Shown here one piece after another: positions 18,477-25,446 of a DNA stretch of 64,000 bases. Positions within the stretch are counted from its first letter, which is position 1; each line of letters begins with the position of its first letter. A program made the translations under genes and the position numbers. The notes beneath the pieces are model-generated. The model saw only the letters and a program-made list of their open reading frames with translations. It was not told the origin of the DNA and ran no database searches. The stretch covers positions 1 through 64,000 of the IMG/VR virus record IMGVR_UViG_3300001847_000332. One strand, given 5' to 3'. The stretch is from a virus.

Positions 18477-19163
18477 CTACCTCGATCTAAACATTCGAGG
18501 TACGAATCGAACGGAAGCCTTTTCTCGGTCCTCACCCGCCGCTAAATCAAACTGTTCGTCATACGCGGCTTTCAGCATTTGAATACGCTCTCCAAGAGCG
18601 GGGTCTTTTTGTGCTAAATAATAGGCCAGCCCAGCTACCAAGCAAGGCAAAAAACGAAATTGAACATCTGGAGTTTCTATACCATTTCCAGCGTCCTGAA
18701 TCCGGCGCATACGCCAGTACACAAGCGTGTAGGTCTGGGTGGTATCCGGCACGGGCCACACCGTAACCTGTGGCGCATCACGCAGCCGCTGAACGTAGAG
18801 CTGGATGGGGCGGCCCTGTACATTTTTGTTGGGGATCGTGGCGTAAGTGGAAACGCTGATCCGCGAGATTGCCAGATCAGCCTGCGTCGAGCCGCTGCCT
18901 GTACGTACGACATGATCGAGAAGGTCGATGGTGTCTGACGGAAGGGTGTATGTGGCGACCCCGGGCGAAAGCACTTGCGTACCTTGCTCAATGGTCCACA
19001 TGTTAATGCCACGGTTTTGCCACTCAATCGTGAGCAGGTTCATGGACCGCCGCGCTGTTCGTAGGTCATAACCCGAACGCATCTCGCGCCCAGCACGCTC
19101 CCACGCTTCTTCAGCAATCTCCGTGAAGTCCAGATTAAACGCGGTTGTGCCGGATGTGGTCAT
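18477..19163 (-). CDS. Head-to-tail connector/adaptor protein
   Basis: A 228-residue protein. N-terminal helices (FTEIAEEAWERAGREMRSGY, DLRTARRSMNLLTIEWQNRG) precede a beta section (GVATYTLPSDTIDLLDHVVR, YVQRLRDAPQVTVWPVPDTT, YTLVYWRMRRIQDAGNG) and a C-terminal helix (CLVAGLAYYLAQKDPALGER). This is the architecture of P22 gp4/T7 gp11-like adaptors. The RRSMNLLTIEWQNRGINMW stretch is frequent in podovirus connectors. It is immediately followed by the zinc-ribbon protein. Confidence 0.78.
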   Translation of the reverse strand: MTTSGTTAFNLDFTEIAEEAWERAGREMRSGYDLRTARRSMNLLTIEWQNRGINMWTIEQGTQVLSPGVATYTLPSDTIDLLDHVVRTGSGSTQADLAISRISVSTYATIPNKNVQGRPIQLYVQRLRDAPQVTVWPVPDTTQTYTLVYWRMRRIQDAGNGIETPDVQFRFLPCLVAGLAYYLAQKDPALGERIQMLKAAYDEQFDLAAGEDREKASVRFVPRMFRSR

Positions 19164-19340
19164 TTATTTGCCCAGTTTCTTGAGCGTCTGCGCCAGACGT
19201 GCACGCTTGCCCGTTGTGCCGGGTTTCTTGGCAGCTGCTGCTAGCTTGCCAGCGGGAATGGGCTTGCCTTCTTTGACGCCGAGTGAACTACGCAATGCGC
19301 CCGGCTTCTTGATCGCTTTCTGAATCCACTTCTCAGCCAT
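19164..19340 (-). CDS. Small basic phage protein, 58 residues
   Basis: A short basic frame too small for usual filters: MAEKWIQKAIKKPGALRSSL, GVKEGKPIP and KRARLAQTLKKLGK. This sequence type (KWIQKAIKxPGALR...RARLAQTLKKL) is a frequent conserved small protein in phage structural operons. Its TAA is adjacent to the ATG of the adaptor gene. Function unknown; its charge fits DNA or scaffold contact. Confidence 0.82.
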   Translation of the reverse strand: MAEKWIQKAIKKPGALRSSLGVKEGKPIPAGKLAAAAKKPGTTGKRARLAQTLKKLGK

Positions 19341-19342
19341 GA

Positions 19343-19594
19343 TTACCTCTTCACAGTTTTAGCCGACTGTCGGAATGCCGCAGCAGTCGGAGCACCTTTG
19401 GCACCGGGTTTGCGCATCTTCTCGCCCGAGCCCGCGGCAATACGTTTGCGCTTGGCATTGATGTTGGCATACAACCCGACGTTACCGCCCGCGGCATACA
19501 TGTCCACGTCCTGAGGATGATCCTTACGGACAATCTTCTTGGCTTTGGGCATCTTGCTGGGGTTGATAATCCCCATACCACGGCTCGGTCTCAT
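19343..19594 (-). CDS. Small basic phage protein, 83 residues
   Basis: Lys/Arg-rich protein with AKKIVRKDHPQDVDMYAAGG and KRKRIAAGSGEKMRKPGAKG followed by APTAAAF. The RIAAGSGEKMRKPGxKGAPT tail is a pattern I recognise from small conserved podovirus proteins of unknown function. The ATG overlaps the preceding TGA by one base (TGATG), so translation is coupled. Confidence 0.78.
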   Translation of the reverse strand: MRPSRGMGIINPSKMPKAKKIVRKDHPQDVDMYAAGGNVGLYANINAKRKRIAAGSGEKMRKPGAKGAPTAAAFRQSAKTVKR

Positions 19595-20013
19595 CAGATA
19601 ATCTTGCCTTTCGTTTTGCCTTTAGTGGCAATGCCGTCAGCCCGACGGGACGCGGAACCCACGGAGCCGCCTTTTTTTAGTCCTCGGGCTTCTCTACGTT
19701 CTTGGGCAGCGGCTTCACGTCCAGCTTTCATTACCGATGGGTAGCGATCAAAAGCTACTTCTCCGATACTAGGAGCTGGCACATCTTCTTTAAAAGCCCT
19801 ATTGGCTTCTTGATCACGTGCATACTGGGCACCAGCACTTAATTCTGTGCCGTAATCATCGTCGCTACTGCCGGTAAGAGCATTTTTTAAACGGTTAGCA
19901 ATGCCTTTACGTCGGTCTACTTCCGCAGCTAACCCCCCCGCAGTGGGGTTTAATTTTTCAAGCTCTTGCTGTTTACGCAATCGACGAGCCCCGGGAGATT
20001 CTTTATCTGCCAT
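19594..20013 (-). CDS. Small structural-operon protein with KGKTKGK tail
   Basis: A 139-residue mostly helical, charged protein: ESPGARRLRKQQELEKLNPT, GIANRLKNALTGSSDDDYG, REAAAQERREARGLKKGGS. It ends in RADGIATKGKTKGKII. The last element is shared with the next gene upstream (ADGIAQKGKTKAKQI), suggesting a repeated linear motif recognised by a common partner. No catalytic motif. Confidence 0.75.
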   Translation of the reverse strand: MADKESPGARRLRKQQELEKLNPTAGGLAAEVDRRKGIANRLKNALTGSSDDDYGTELSAGAQYARDQEANRAFKEDVPAPSIGEVAFDRYPSVMKAGREAAAQERREARGLKKGGSVGSASRRADGIATKGKTKGKII

Positions 20014-20022
20014 GATATCTCC

Positions 20023-20424
20023 TTACTTGCACATGCCGCCTTTTTTCATCACGATCTGCTTGGCTTTGGTCTTGCCTTTTTGAGCAATGCCATCAGCCGC
20101 CTTCGTGAAGCCGCCTTTGGCGTAGCACTTGCCGCCCTTCTTCATACCCTTGGCTTCTTCAGACTTTTCGCCCTTGGCGTATTGCTGCGGCGTGATCTTG
20201 CCAGATTTGATCGCTTTGGCTTCTTTCAGCTCTTCGCTGTAAGTTTCTTTACCGCCAAACAGTTTTTTAGCTGCCATCTTTCCACCCTCGCTGAATTTGC
20301 GGCCCTTATCGGCCTTCATAAACTCTTGCCCAACCGACTGCGGAATGCCTACTCGTTTAGCCGCTTTCGGATCGTTGGCAACCATTGCCATCAAATTGTG
20401 CTGCTTTTGACTACGACTCGGCAT
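20023..20424 (-). CDS. Small Lys-rich phage protein
   Basis: A 133-residue protein whose N terminus (SRSQKQHNLMAMVANDPKAA, KRVGIPQSVGQEFMKADKG) is a widely conserved phage motif. The C-terminal half is basic and Gly-rich (AKGMKKGGKCYAKGGFTKAA, DGIAQKGKTKAKQIVMKKGG). It overlaps the end of the holin-like gene by 14 bases. The function of this family is not known; placement between head and connector genes suggests an assembly or capsid-internal role. Confidence 0.8.
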   Translation of the reverse strand: MPSRSQKQHNLMAMVANDPKAAKRVGIPQSVGQEFMKADKGRKFSEGGKMAAKKLFGGKETYSEELKEAKAIKSGKITPQQYAKGEKSEEAKGMKKGGKCYAKGGFTKAADGIAQKGKTKAKQIVMKKGGMCK

Positions 20425-20608
20425 TCTTTTTACCCCTGCCGTGAATCCATCCTTGAACGGTCGGCGTTTCGTAAATTCGGATTAACGTCCAGACGATTGA
20501 AAACAACGCGGCAATCGCCGGAAGGTAATTTACAATCGTACCGATTACCGTAAGTATCGAAGCCGCATCGCCAACTTGCTTAGCCACCTCGTGTGCTTGG
20601 TCACTCAT
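20411..20608 (-). CDS. Small membrane protein, holin-like
   Basis: A 65-residue protein with a hydrophobic core at about residues 17-44 (ILTVIGTIVNYLPAIAALFS, IVWTLIRIYE) able to form one or two membrane helices, followed by a basic tail (HGRGKKNAES). Small phage proteins with a LPAIAALxSIxWxxIRIYE pattern are often called holins. It is not next to the endolysin, and a 3TM holin already accompanies the endolysin, so this may be an antiholin or a second lysis protein. Confidence 0.65.
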   Translation of the reverse strand: MSDQAHEVAKQVGDAASILTVIGTIVNYLPAIAALFSIVWTLIRIYETPTVQGWIHGRGKKNAES

Positions 20609-20877
20609 TTACATCCCCACCGTTTGAGACTAGCCGCCTTGCGCGTCGGGCGACCTTTCTCATCCTTCATTGGTCCCGGCATGCCACTCATACGGGCGCA
20701 AAACGATTTCTTACGTCCCGCATCTGCCTTGGTTTTTGGGTTTGGTGCCGGTGCCTTTAGGTTTGAACCAGTCGCTGCGTTATAGCGAGCACGCCCTTTG
20801 GCAGTTAAGCCGGCTCCCTGAGAAACCGGAAGTTTCTCACCTCGGCCTACCGCCAAAGAGACGTTCTTTTTAGGCAT
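20605..20877 (-). CDS. DUF6321-like small protein
   Basis: A 90-residue basic protein with LTAKGRARYNAATGSNLKAP, NPKTKADAGRKKSFCARMSG and RPTRKAASLKRWGCK. This pattern corresponds to a small conserved phage domain (DUF6321 as I recall it). I start it at the MPKKNVSLAV methionine, which overlaps the preceding stop by eight bases; the longer reading with an extra Cys-rich N terminus is less likely. Two Cys and many Lys suggest a zinc or nucleic-acid contact, but function is unknown. Confidence 0.8.
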   Translation of the reverse strand: MPKKNVSLAVGRGEKLPVSQGAGLTAKGRARYNAATGSNLKAPAPNPKTKADAGRKKSFCARMSGMPGPMKDEKGRPTRKAASLKRWGCK

Positions 20878-21148
20878 AAAACACCGTAACTTTGGCATTC
20901 GACAATGTAGCGTAGGCACTTGTTAGAAACAGTACCCCTTCCGCTGGAATCACGACGTTAAACGGTGTTCCGGCTGCCGTGGTATTGATTGTCAAAATTG
21001 TGGTACCGCTTGATCCACCATCTTTTAACACCACACTGCCAATACTCGCACCCGGTTCAATGACTAAACCGCGAACTCTGGCACGCGCATCCGTGACTGC
21101 GCCAGATGCTGCCAGAGAGATGGCTTTAACATCAGTCTGCATCGACAT
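20870..21148 (-). CDS. Small beta-rich virion protein
   Basis: A 92-residue protein, MSMQTDVKAISLAASGAVTD, then VIEPGASIGSVVLKDGGSSG and GEGVLFLTSAYATL-like strands. It looks like a compact beta sandwich of the kind used as capsid decoration or head-completion protein. It sits between the major capsid area and the small basic proteins. No specific family recognised. Confidence 0.7.
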   Translation of the reverse strand: MSMQTDVKAISLAASGAVTDARARVRGLVIEPGASIGSVVLKDGGSSGTTILTINTTAAGTPFNVVIPAEGVLFLTSAYATLSNAKVTVFYA

Positions 21149-21161
21149 GATGCGCTCCTAA

Positions 21162-21701
21162 TTAGCTGTCAGCGAACGGAGTAGCGACAACGCCGGTACC
21201 GAGCACAACGCCTGTCACGGCATATTTCAGCGCAGCGATAGCAACGATCTGAACCCAAGTGCCAACAACACCGCCCGTTGTACCGCCATTCAGGTTAATA
21301 AAGTCATTGGATGCGGCTGGAACAAAGCCGACCGTAACGTTAGCTGAATCGGTATCAATGGATAAAACCGAACCGATAAATTTATCTGTACCATCTGTGC
21401 CGATCTTCAGCGAACTTGTCGCGATTGTCGTCGGAACCCAAATGGTATAAACAACGCCTTCGTTATTTACGGTGTTGGGGTCAGCACCGGGGCCGCTTGT
21501 TACCGGGTCACTAGAGGCATTAATCGTTGGAAGCGTCAAAACGACGTTGGATGCCAATGTGCCGCCAACCGCCAGAATGCGACCGCCGTGGTCATTGGGA
21601 TTTAGCGTTGTGCTAGCTGTCAGGGTGAGAACAGCGCCGGGGCCTTGTTGGAAGATACCGCCCAAAGAGCGGATTGGGCCTTGGAAAGTAGAGCGAGCCA
21701 T
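21162..21701 (-). CDS. Beta-rich head-associated protein
   Basis: A 179-residue Thr/Gly/Val-rich protein starting MARSTFQGPIRSLGGIFQQG, with VYTIWVPTTIATSSLKIGTD and AALKYAVTGVVLGTGVVA. Composition matches capsid decoration or virion surface proteins. It is the first gene after the terminator behind the capsid gene and has its own candidate promoter about 90 bases upstream. Decoration role is inferred. Confidence 0.75.
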   Translation of the reverse strand: MARSTFQGPIRSLGGIFQQGPGAVLTLTASTTLNPNDHGGRILAVGGTLASNVVLTLPTINASSDPVTSGPGADPNTVNNEGVVYTIWVPTTIATSSLKIGTDGTDKFIGSVLSIDTDSANVTVGFVPAASNDFINLNGGTTGGVVGTWVQIVAIAALKYAVTGVVLGTGVVATPFADS

Positions 21702-21788
21702 AAATTGTCCCTCATGCGGTTAGGTATACGCGCCTGCATGAAGTCAGCCGGGACTGCCGCGTACACCGGAAAGTTCCCGGATAGTGTC

Positions 21789-21817
21789 TTTTTAACAGCC
21801 CCGTACGGTGTGGTCAA
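21789..21817 (-). promoter_or_regulatory. Candidate promoter for leftward structural genes
   Basis: Read on the minus strand: TTGACC, a 17-base spacer, then TAAAAA, about 90 bases before the ATG of the head-associated gene. The -35 is five of six, the -10 only four of six. It lies just after the capsid terminator, where restart of transcription would be expected. Confidence 0.4.
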
Positions 21818-21892
21818 GCTAAACCTGCTGCGTTACGATACAGGTAACGTCCGATACAAAGCTCGAGTACCGCGAGAACCCCCGATACAAAG

Positions 21893-21915
21893 AAAAAAGG
21901 GGCCTTGCGGCCCCC
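21893..21915 (-). terminator. Rho-independent terminator after capsid gene
   Basis: On the minus strand, GGGGCC-GCAA-GGCCCC is followed directly by TTTTTT. The stem has a GNRA loop and lies about 30 bases after the capsid stop codon. It would set the high capsid transcript apart from the downstream small genes. Confidence 0.85.
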
Positions 21916-21945
21916 TTCCAAATACACTTAAGTATTTGATTTACA

Positions 21946-22857
21946 TCAGGTCGAACCGGGCGAACCGAAGATGCCAAGCGGGTCAGACACGCCGAACGAG
22001 TAACGCTCACGGGCCTTATAACGTGTGTTGCCAGTGTCAAAATCACCATCCATTCCGGTTTGCATCGGAGTACGGACAAAGTGCTTCAGACCATTCGGAA
22101 CATCCGTCAGCAGGAACCAAGCGTTAGTGTCAGTCAGCCAGTGGTTGACCGTGTAACCCTCGGGGATCGAGCCGTTGTTCTTCAGCGCGTTGATGTCATT
22201 GTCGGCGGTGCCAACACGCAGCTCAGTTTCGAGCAGGCGTGTAGCAACGAACTGAAGGGACGGAGGCACGACCAGCTTGCGGGGCTTGGCAGCGATCAGC
22301 AGGCCGCGTTCGTCAGTCCAGCCAGCGATCTGAATGACAGCGGCCTCGAGCGAGGTTTCATTCAGGTCAGCACCCGTTGTGGGACGGTTGCTATTTGTGC
22401 CGCCAGAGATCAGGGGGTGATCTGTGGCACACAGAACCTTGCCGTCACCGTAGGTGGGGCCGCCAGAGAAGGCTTGGTTCAGAATGGTAGCGGCCTTAAC
22501 TTGCTTGGTGTAGGCCATCGCACGGGCTAGGGCCTTGGTATAACGAGCCGAAAGGCTGTCATACAGGTTGTCCTCAATCGCTTCTTCAGTGATTGAGAAA
22601 CCCATCGCAATGGTTTCGTGGTTATAGCGAGCGGTCCAAGCTTCTTGCCCATTATCATAAGCAATAGCGGAGCCTTCGTTTTTGACCGGAGCGGCGGAGA
22701 AGCCGGACAGCTTGGTTTCTTCTTCGAAAGAACGTTCGGAAGTTTCGGCTTCGAAAATTTCCTTGTGTTCTTCGCCGTAACGCTTGTACTCCAGACCGAA
22801 CAACGCGTTCAGGCCGGGGAGCAGTTCTTTGAGTAGCTGGGCACGAGAAATAGCCAT
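21946..22857 (-). CDS. Major capsid protein (Mu gpT-like)
   Basis: A 303-residue protein. KELLPGLNALFGLEYKRYGE and YNHETIAMGFSITEEAIEDN are N-terminal arm elements. ATDHPLISGGTNSNRPTT, KLVVPPSLQFVATRLLETEL and LTDTNAWFLLTDVPNGLKHF follow the signature order of Mu gpT-like/HK97-fold capsid proteins. It is preceded by the scaffold and a decoration-like gene and followed by a terminator, as expected for the most abundant virion protein. The N terminus lacks a long delta domain, consistent with a separately encoded scaffold. Confidence 0.92.
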   Translation of the reverse strand: MAISRAQLLKELLPGLNALFGLEYKRYGEEHKEIFEAETSERSFEEETKLSGFSAAPVKNEGSAIAYDNGQEAWTARYNHETIAMGFSITEEAIEDNLYDSLSARYTKALARAMAYTKQVKAATILNQAFSGGPTYGDGKVLCATDHPLISGGTNSNRPTTGADLNETSLEAAVIQIAGWTDERGLLIAAKPRKLVVPPSLQFVATRLLETELRVGTADNDINALKNNGSIPEGYTVNHWLTDTNAWFLLTDVPNGLKHFVRTPMQTGMDGDFDTGNTRYKARERYSFGVSDPLGIFGSPGST

Positions 22858-22868
22858 GACTTAGCTCC

Positions 22869-23501
22869 TTAAACGCCAGCAGTAGCGTTGTATGTGTGGT
22901 AGGTAGCGTTGAACTTAACAATAAATTCAACAAAGTTGCCGGAGCTGTTTTGAGTATCCGGCACCACATCCACCACACGGATCGGCAGAATGGTAGCGAC
23001 GTTGTTAATAAACACGCCCATACGGCTATTGCCAGAAGTTGACAGACCAGTGTTCAACACCAATTCCGCATTACAGGAAATAGCATTTGCACGGCTGATG
23101 TAAGCGGGAAGCAAGCCGCCAGCAGCATCGTCAGCCACCGCGCTGGTGACGTTAACAACGCGGAACAGAGCGTTGGGATCATCACAAACATAAGCGACAA
23201 TGTCAGAAGCTACAATACTACCGGGATAGTACTGGGAAAACAGCTTCTGCTTGGTGCTCGGGTTTGTGTACGAGCAGCCGAGGAACACGCCAACCACACC
23301 AGCCACAGGGCTAGTTTGGTTTTGCAGTGTGGTAATAATAAGCGTGCCGTCGTTCTTGTACTGCACCACGTCGCCGGTATAAATGGCGGTAGCGTAGTTA
23401 GAAGCGATAGGAATTTGCCGTGTAGCGCCAGCAAACGGCAAGCCGCCGATCAGATTGACCGGTTTCAGGCCGTAAGGCGCATCAACTGTAGGATAAGCCA
23501 T
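22869..23501 (-). CDS. Putative capsid-associated protein
   Basis: A 210-residue protein, MAYPTVDAPYGLKPVNLIGG and GATRQIPIASNYATAIYTGD, with VVQYKNDGTLIITTLQN and GVFLGCSYTNPSTKQKLFSQ. Proteins of this pattern usually sit just upstream of Mu gpT-like capsid genes and are described as structural. A capsid decoration or stabilising role is inferred. Eleven bases separate it from the capsid ATG. Confidence 0.8.
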   Translation of the reverse strand: MAYPTVDAPYGLKPVNLIGGLPFAGATRQIPIASNYATAIYTGDVVQYKNDGTLIITTLQNQTSPVAGVVGVFLGCSYTNPSTKQKLFSQYYPGSIVASDIVAYVCDDPNALFRVVNVTSAVADDAAGGLLPAYISRANAISCNAELVLNTGLSTSGNSRMGVFINNVATILPIRVVDVVPDTQNSSGNFVEFIVKFNATYHTYNATAGV

Positions 23502-23515
23502 TTAAGACTCCTGAA

Positions 23516-23950
23516 TTAGGTACCAGAACCGAAACTTACCTTGGATTTACGCTCGTGAAAGAGCGGCATCCGCGGATCATTTTCGCGCATGAGGTTGTTG
23601 TCGACCGAACGCATCTGATTGTCCGCCTGACCGCGATAAAAGGCGTCACGCTCTTCAGCCATTTCGGTTGGAATCTTGCAAAGCATCAAGCCACCAATCA
23701 CGATGTTGTCACGATGCTTGTCGTTCTCCACAGCCGCCAGTTGAATCTCGGGATGCTGTGAAGCTTTTACCGGTTCCCAGCCTTCGCGAAGTTTTGCGGA
23801 AACATTCATGGGATCAGCCTGATTCATCGTGGACATGCGTACCCACCGAAACGTATATCCCTGTTCAGGATTGGGATCAGGCAGCAAGGCAGCGGGTGCC
23901 CAGCGACGTTTACGGACGGTAGCTTCACGTGGAGTTCTGTTCTCAGCCAT
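23516..23950 (-). CDS. Conserved head-region protein
   Basis: A 144-residue soluble protein with ATVRKRRWAPAALLPDPNPE, QGYTFRWVRMSTMNQADPMN, VSAKLREGWEPVKASQHPEI and GGLMLCKIPTEMAEERDAFY. The RWVR...NVSxKLREGWEPV pattern is recurrent in phage head modules between scaffold and capsid. Its start overlaps the scaffold stop by eight bases. Function unknown; an assembly accessory is a reasonable inference. Confidence 0.78.
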   Translation of the reverse strand: MAENRTPREATVRKRRWAPAALLPDPNPEQGYTFRWVRMSTMNQADPMNVSAKLREGWEPVKASQHPEIQLAAVENDKHRDNIVIGGLMLCKIPTEMAEERDAFYRGQADNQMRSVDNNLMRENDPRMPLFHERKSKVSFGSGT

Positions 23951-24878
23951 TTTGTTTCCTCATATCTTCAGCAACCTGTCTGGCGTATTGCTCCAGAGTT
24001 AGACCCAGCCGTTTGGCAATGGCCTGTTGCGACTTGGTAAGCACGATTTTTTTGGGCGCAGTGGTACGAGTCGCTGGAGCTACCACAGGTTTGGACCGGG
24101 GTTTTTCTTCCGGTTCGACTTCCTCGAACTGATCGGGGAACACTTGGCGCATACGACGGTTGATGCTGTCGTAGTATTCGTCGGATTGAGGGTCGACACC
24201 CTGCTTGATAAGCTTCTGATGCAGCCCCAGAGCAAAGCTCGTCATCTCGTCGTCAGACCCGAACCACGGATTGTTCTCATGCCACGCAGTGACTCGTGGG
24301 TCTGCAGCTGAAACCGATTGCTTTACTGGAACGGTTTGCTTACTTTCTACATCAGGAGTTTCCTCTTGTAAAGAGGGGAGTTGAAAGTTTGCTACACGAT
24401 CTGCTTTAAGTTTAGCTGAAGTGAGCGACTCCTGTGCAGCCGTGACCTTATCAGGATCACCCTCCTCGTATGCAGCGCGGAACATCGCCTTGGCCTGTTC
24501 AAGCTCAACAGTCGCGGCACGTTTAGCCTGCTCAAGTAGCGCTTCTTGGTTCTGGTTGACGGTCTGTTTAAGCTTCTTGTTTTCCTCAATGATGCTTTGT
24601 GCAAGGCGAAGTGCTTCCTCGCGCTCCCGTAGGGCTGCTTCCTTGGCTCGACGTTCATCGTGATAGCCGCGAGTAAAGTGCTGGATACGCTTCTTAACCT
24701 TTTCGGAATACCCTTCCAGCTCATCGTCAGTCACCTCGGTGGGCGGGTCCGCTGGCTTGCGCCCTTGGTCCTTGGGTGGCGTATCGTCGACGATCTCAAC
24801 CTCAAAACTGTCATCTTCCGCAGCTGCTTTCTTCTCGTCCTTGTCAGGATCGGGAAACTCAAACTCTACTCGGTCCAT
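23943..24878 (-). CDS. Capsid scaffolding protein
   Basis: A 311-residue acidic, strongly helical protein. An Asp/Glu-rich N terminus precedes a long coiled coil (about residues 70-175, with YHDERRAKEAALREREEALR and EQAKRAATVELEQAKAMFRA), a linker, and a basic C-terminal helix (KKIVLTKSQQAIAKRLGLTL, EQYARQVAEDMRK) of the kind that contacts the coat protein. I chose the ATG with an AAGGAG five bases upstream; a GTG two codons earlier overlaps that site. Position between portal and capsid is standard for scaffolds. Confidence 0.85.
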   Translation of the reverse strand: MDRVEFEFPDPDKDEKKAAAEDDSFEVEIVDDTPPKDQGRKPADPPTEVTDDELEGYSEKVKKRIQHFTRGYHDERRAKEAALREREEALRLAQSIIEENKKLKQTVNQNQEALLEQAKRAATVELEQAKAMFRAAYEEGDPDKVTAAQESLTSAKLKADRVANFQLPSLQEETPDVESKQTVPVKQSVSAADPRVTAWHENNPWFGSDDEMTSFALGLHQKLIKQGVDPQSDEYYDSINRRMRQVFPDQFEEVEPEEKPRSKPVVAPATRTTAPKKIVLTKSQQAIAKRLGLTLEQYARQVAEDMRKQNG

Positions 24879-24887
24879 ATTCACTCC

Positions 24888-25256
24888 TTACGGACGGCTG
24901 ATGCCGCGCGGGTCCGCCACTACGGCCTCCACGCTGTCATCTGACATGAGGCGATACTCCACCCCCCGGAATGTGAACCGTGTGCCTGTGTTGGCGCGGA
25001 ACATCACGTAGTCGCCTTTACAGCACCACGGACCGTAGGGGAACCTATCCTCGTCCATGTACGCTTGGTTGCCCACGTCCACCACCAACCCGATTGTGGA
25101 CAGGATGCGCTCATGGTGGATGGTCTTAGAGTCTTTGAGTAGGCCAGACTCATACTCTTCCTCCACCTGCGGTAGTGCGATCAGCAACATATATCCGACC
25201 GGTTTGGGCAACTGCTCGTCAAACTCTGCGTCGGTCAATGTGATTTCCTCAGTCAT
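24888..25256 (-). CDS. GroES-like co-chaperonin
   Basis: A 122-residue protein with LPKPVGYMLLIALPQVEEEY followed by ESGLLKDS (the mobile-loop region), TIGLVVDVGNQAYMD, CKGDYVMFRANTGTRF and EYRLMSDDSVEAVV. This matches the beta-barrel order of GroES and its phage relatives (T4 gp31-like function), which pair with host GroEL to fold the coat protein. No GroEL is encoded here. It lies between portal and scaffold, consistent with capsid folding. Confidence 0.88.
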   Translation of the reverse strand: MTEEITLTDAEFDEQLPKPVGYMLLIALPQVEEEYESGLLKDSKTIHHERILSTIGLVVDVGNQAYMDEDRFPYGPWCCKGDYVMFRANTGTRFTFRGVEYRLMSDDSVEAVVADPRGISRP

Positions 25257-25446
25257 TCTCGTCGTCCAAGTAGTTTTGCTCGAGGTCTGTTACAACTGCG
25301 ACTGCGTAGGTCAGACCCCGGAGGACCCCACACAGCTCCTTATACGTGGCGTAATCCCCCGCCTTGCCTTCAGCGAGGTGATTACGCACCCGGTTAACCT
25401 CTTCCCCAAGGTTGCCCCTGAGGACCTCAAACACCGTTTTTGCCAC
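25249..25446 (-). CDS. Small helical head-module protein
   Basis: A 65-residue protein, MAKTVFEVLRGNLGEEVNRV, AEGKAGDYATYKELCGVLRG and a DLEQNYLDDEND acidic end. It begins with GTG, directly after the portal stop, and overlaps the co-chaperonin gene by eight bases. Small proteins with a DYATYKELCGVLRGL motif are common next to phage portals. Function unknown. Confidence 0.78.
   Translation of the reverse strand: MAKTVFEVLRGNLGEEVNRVRNHLAEGKAGDYATYKELCGVLRGLTYAVAVVTDLEQNYLDDEND

Larger units (their letters stand above)
21702..21945 (-). other. Intergenic region behind the capsid gene
   Basis: About 240 bases without a minus-strand gene. It holds the capsid-gene terminator, a second 7-bp inverted repeat (CAAATAC/GTATTTG at 21919-21938), a direct repeat CCGATACAAAG (21851-21861 and 21882-21892), a candidate promoter for the leftward genes and, on the plus strand, codons resembling the C terminus of the capsid protein. 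Confidence 0.6.

Noticed and set aside
21340-21350. TAACGTTAG in the head-associated gene
   Set aside because: It lacks the outer bases of the palindrome and lies in a late coding region, so it is likely chance.
22060-22530. Plus-strand frame opposite the capsid gene
   Set aside because: Shadow of the capsid codons; no ribosome site or domain.
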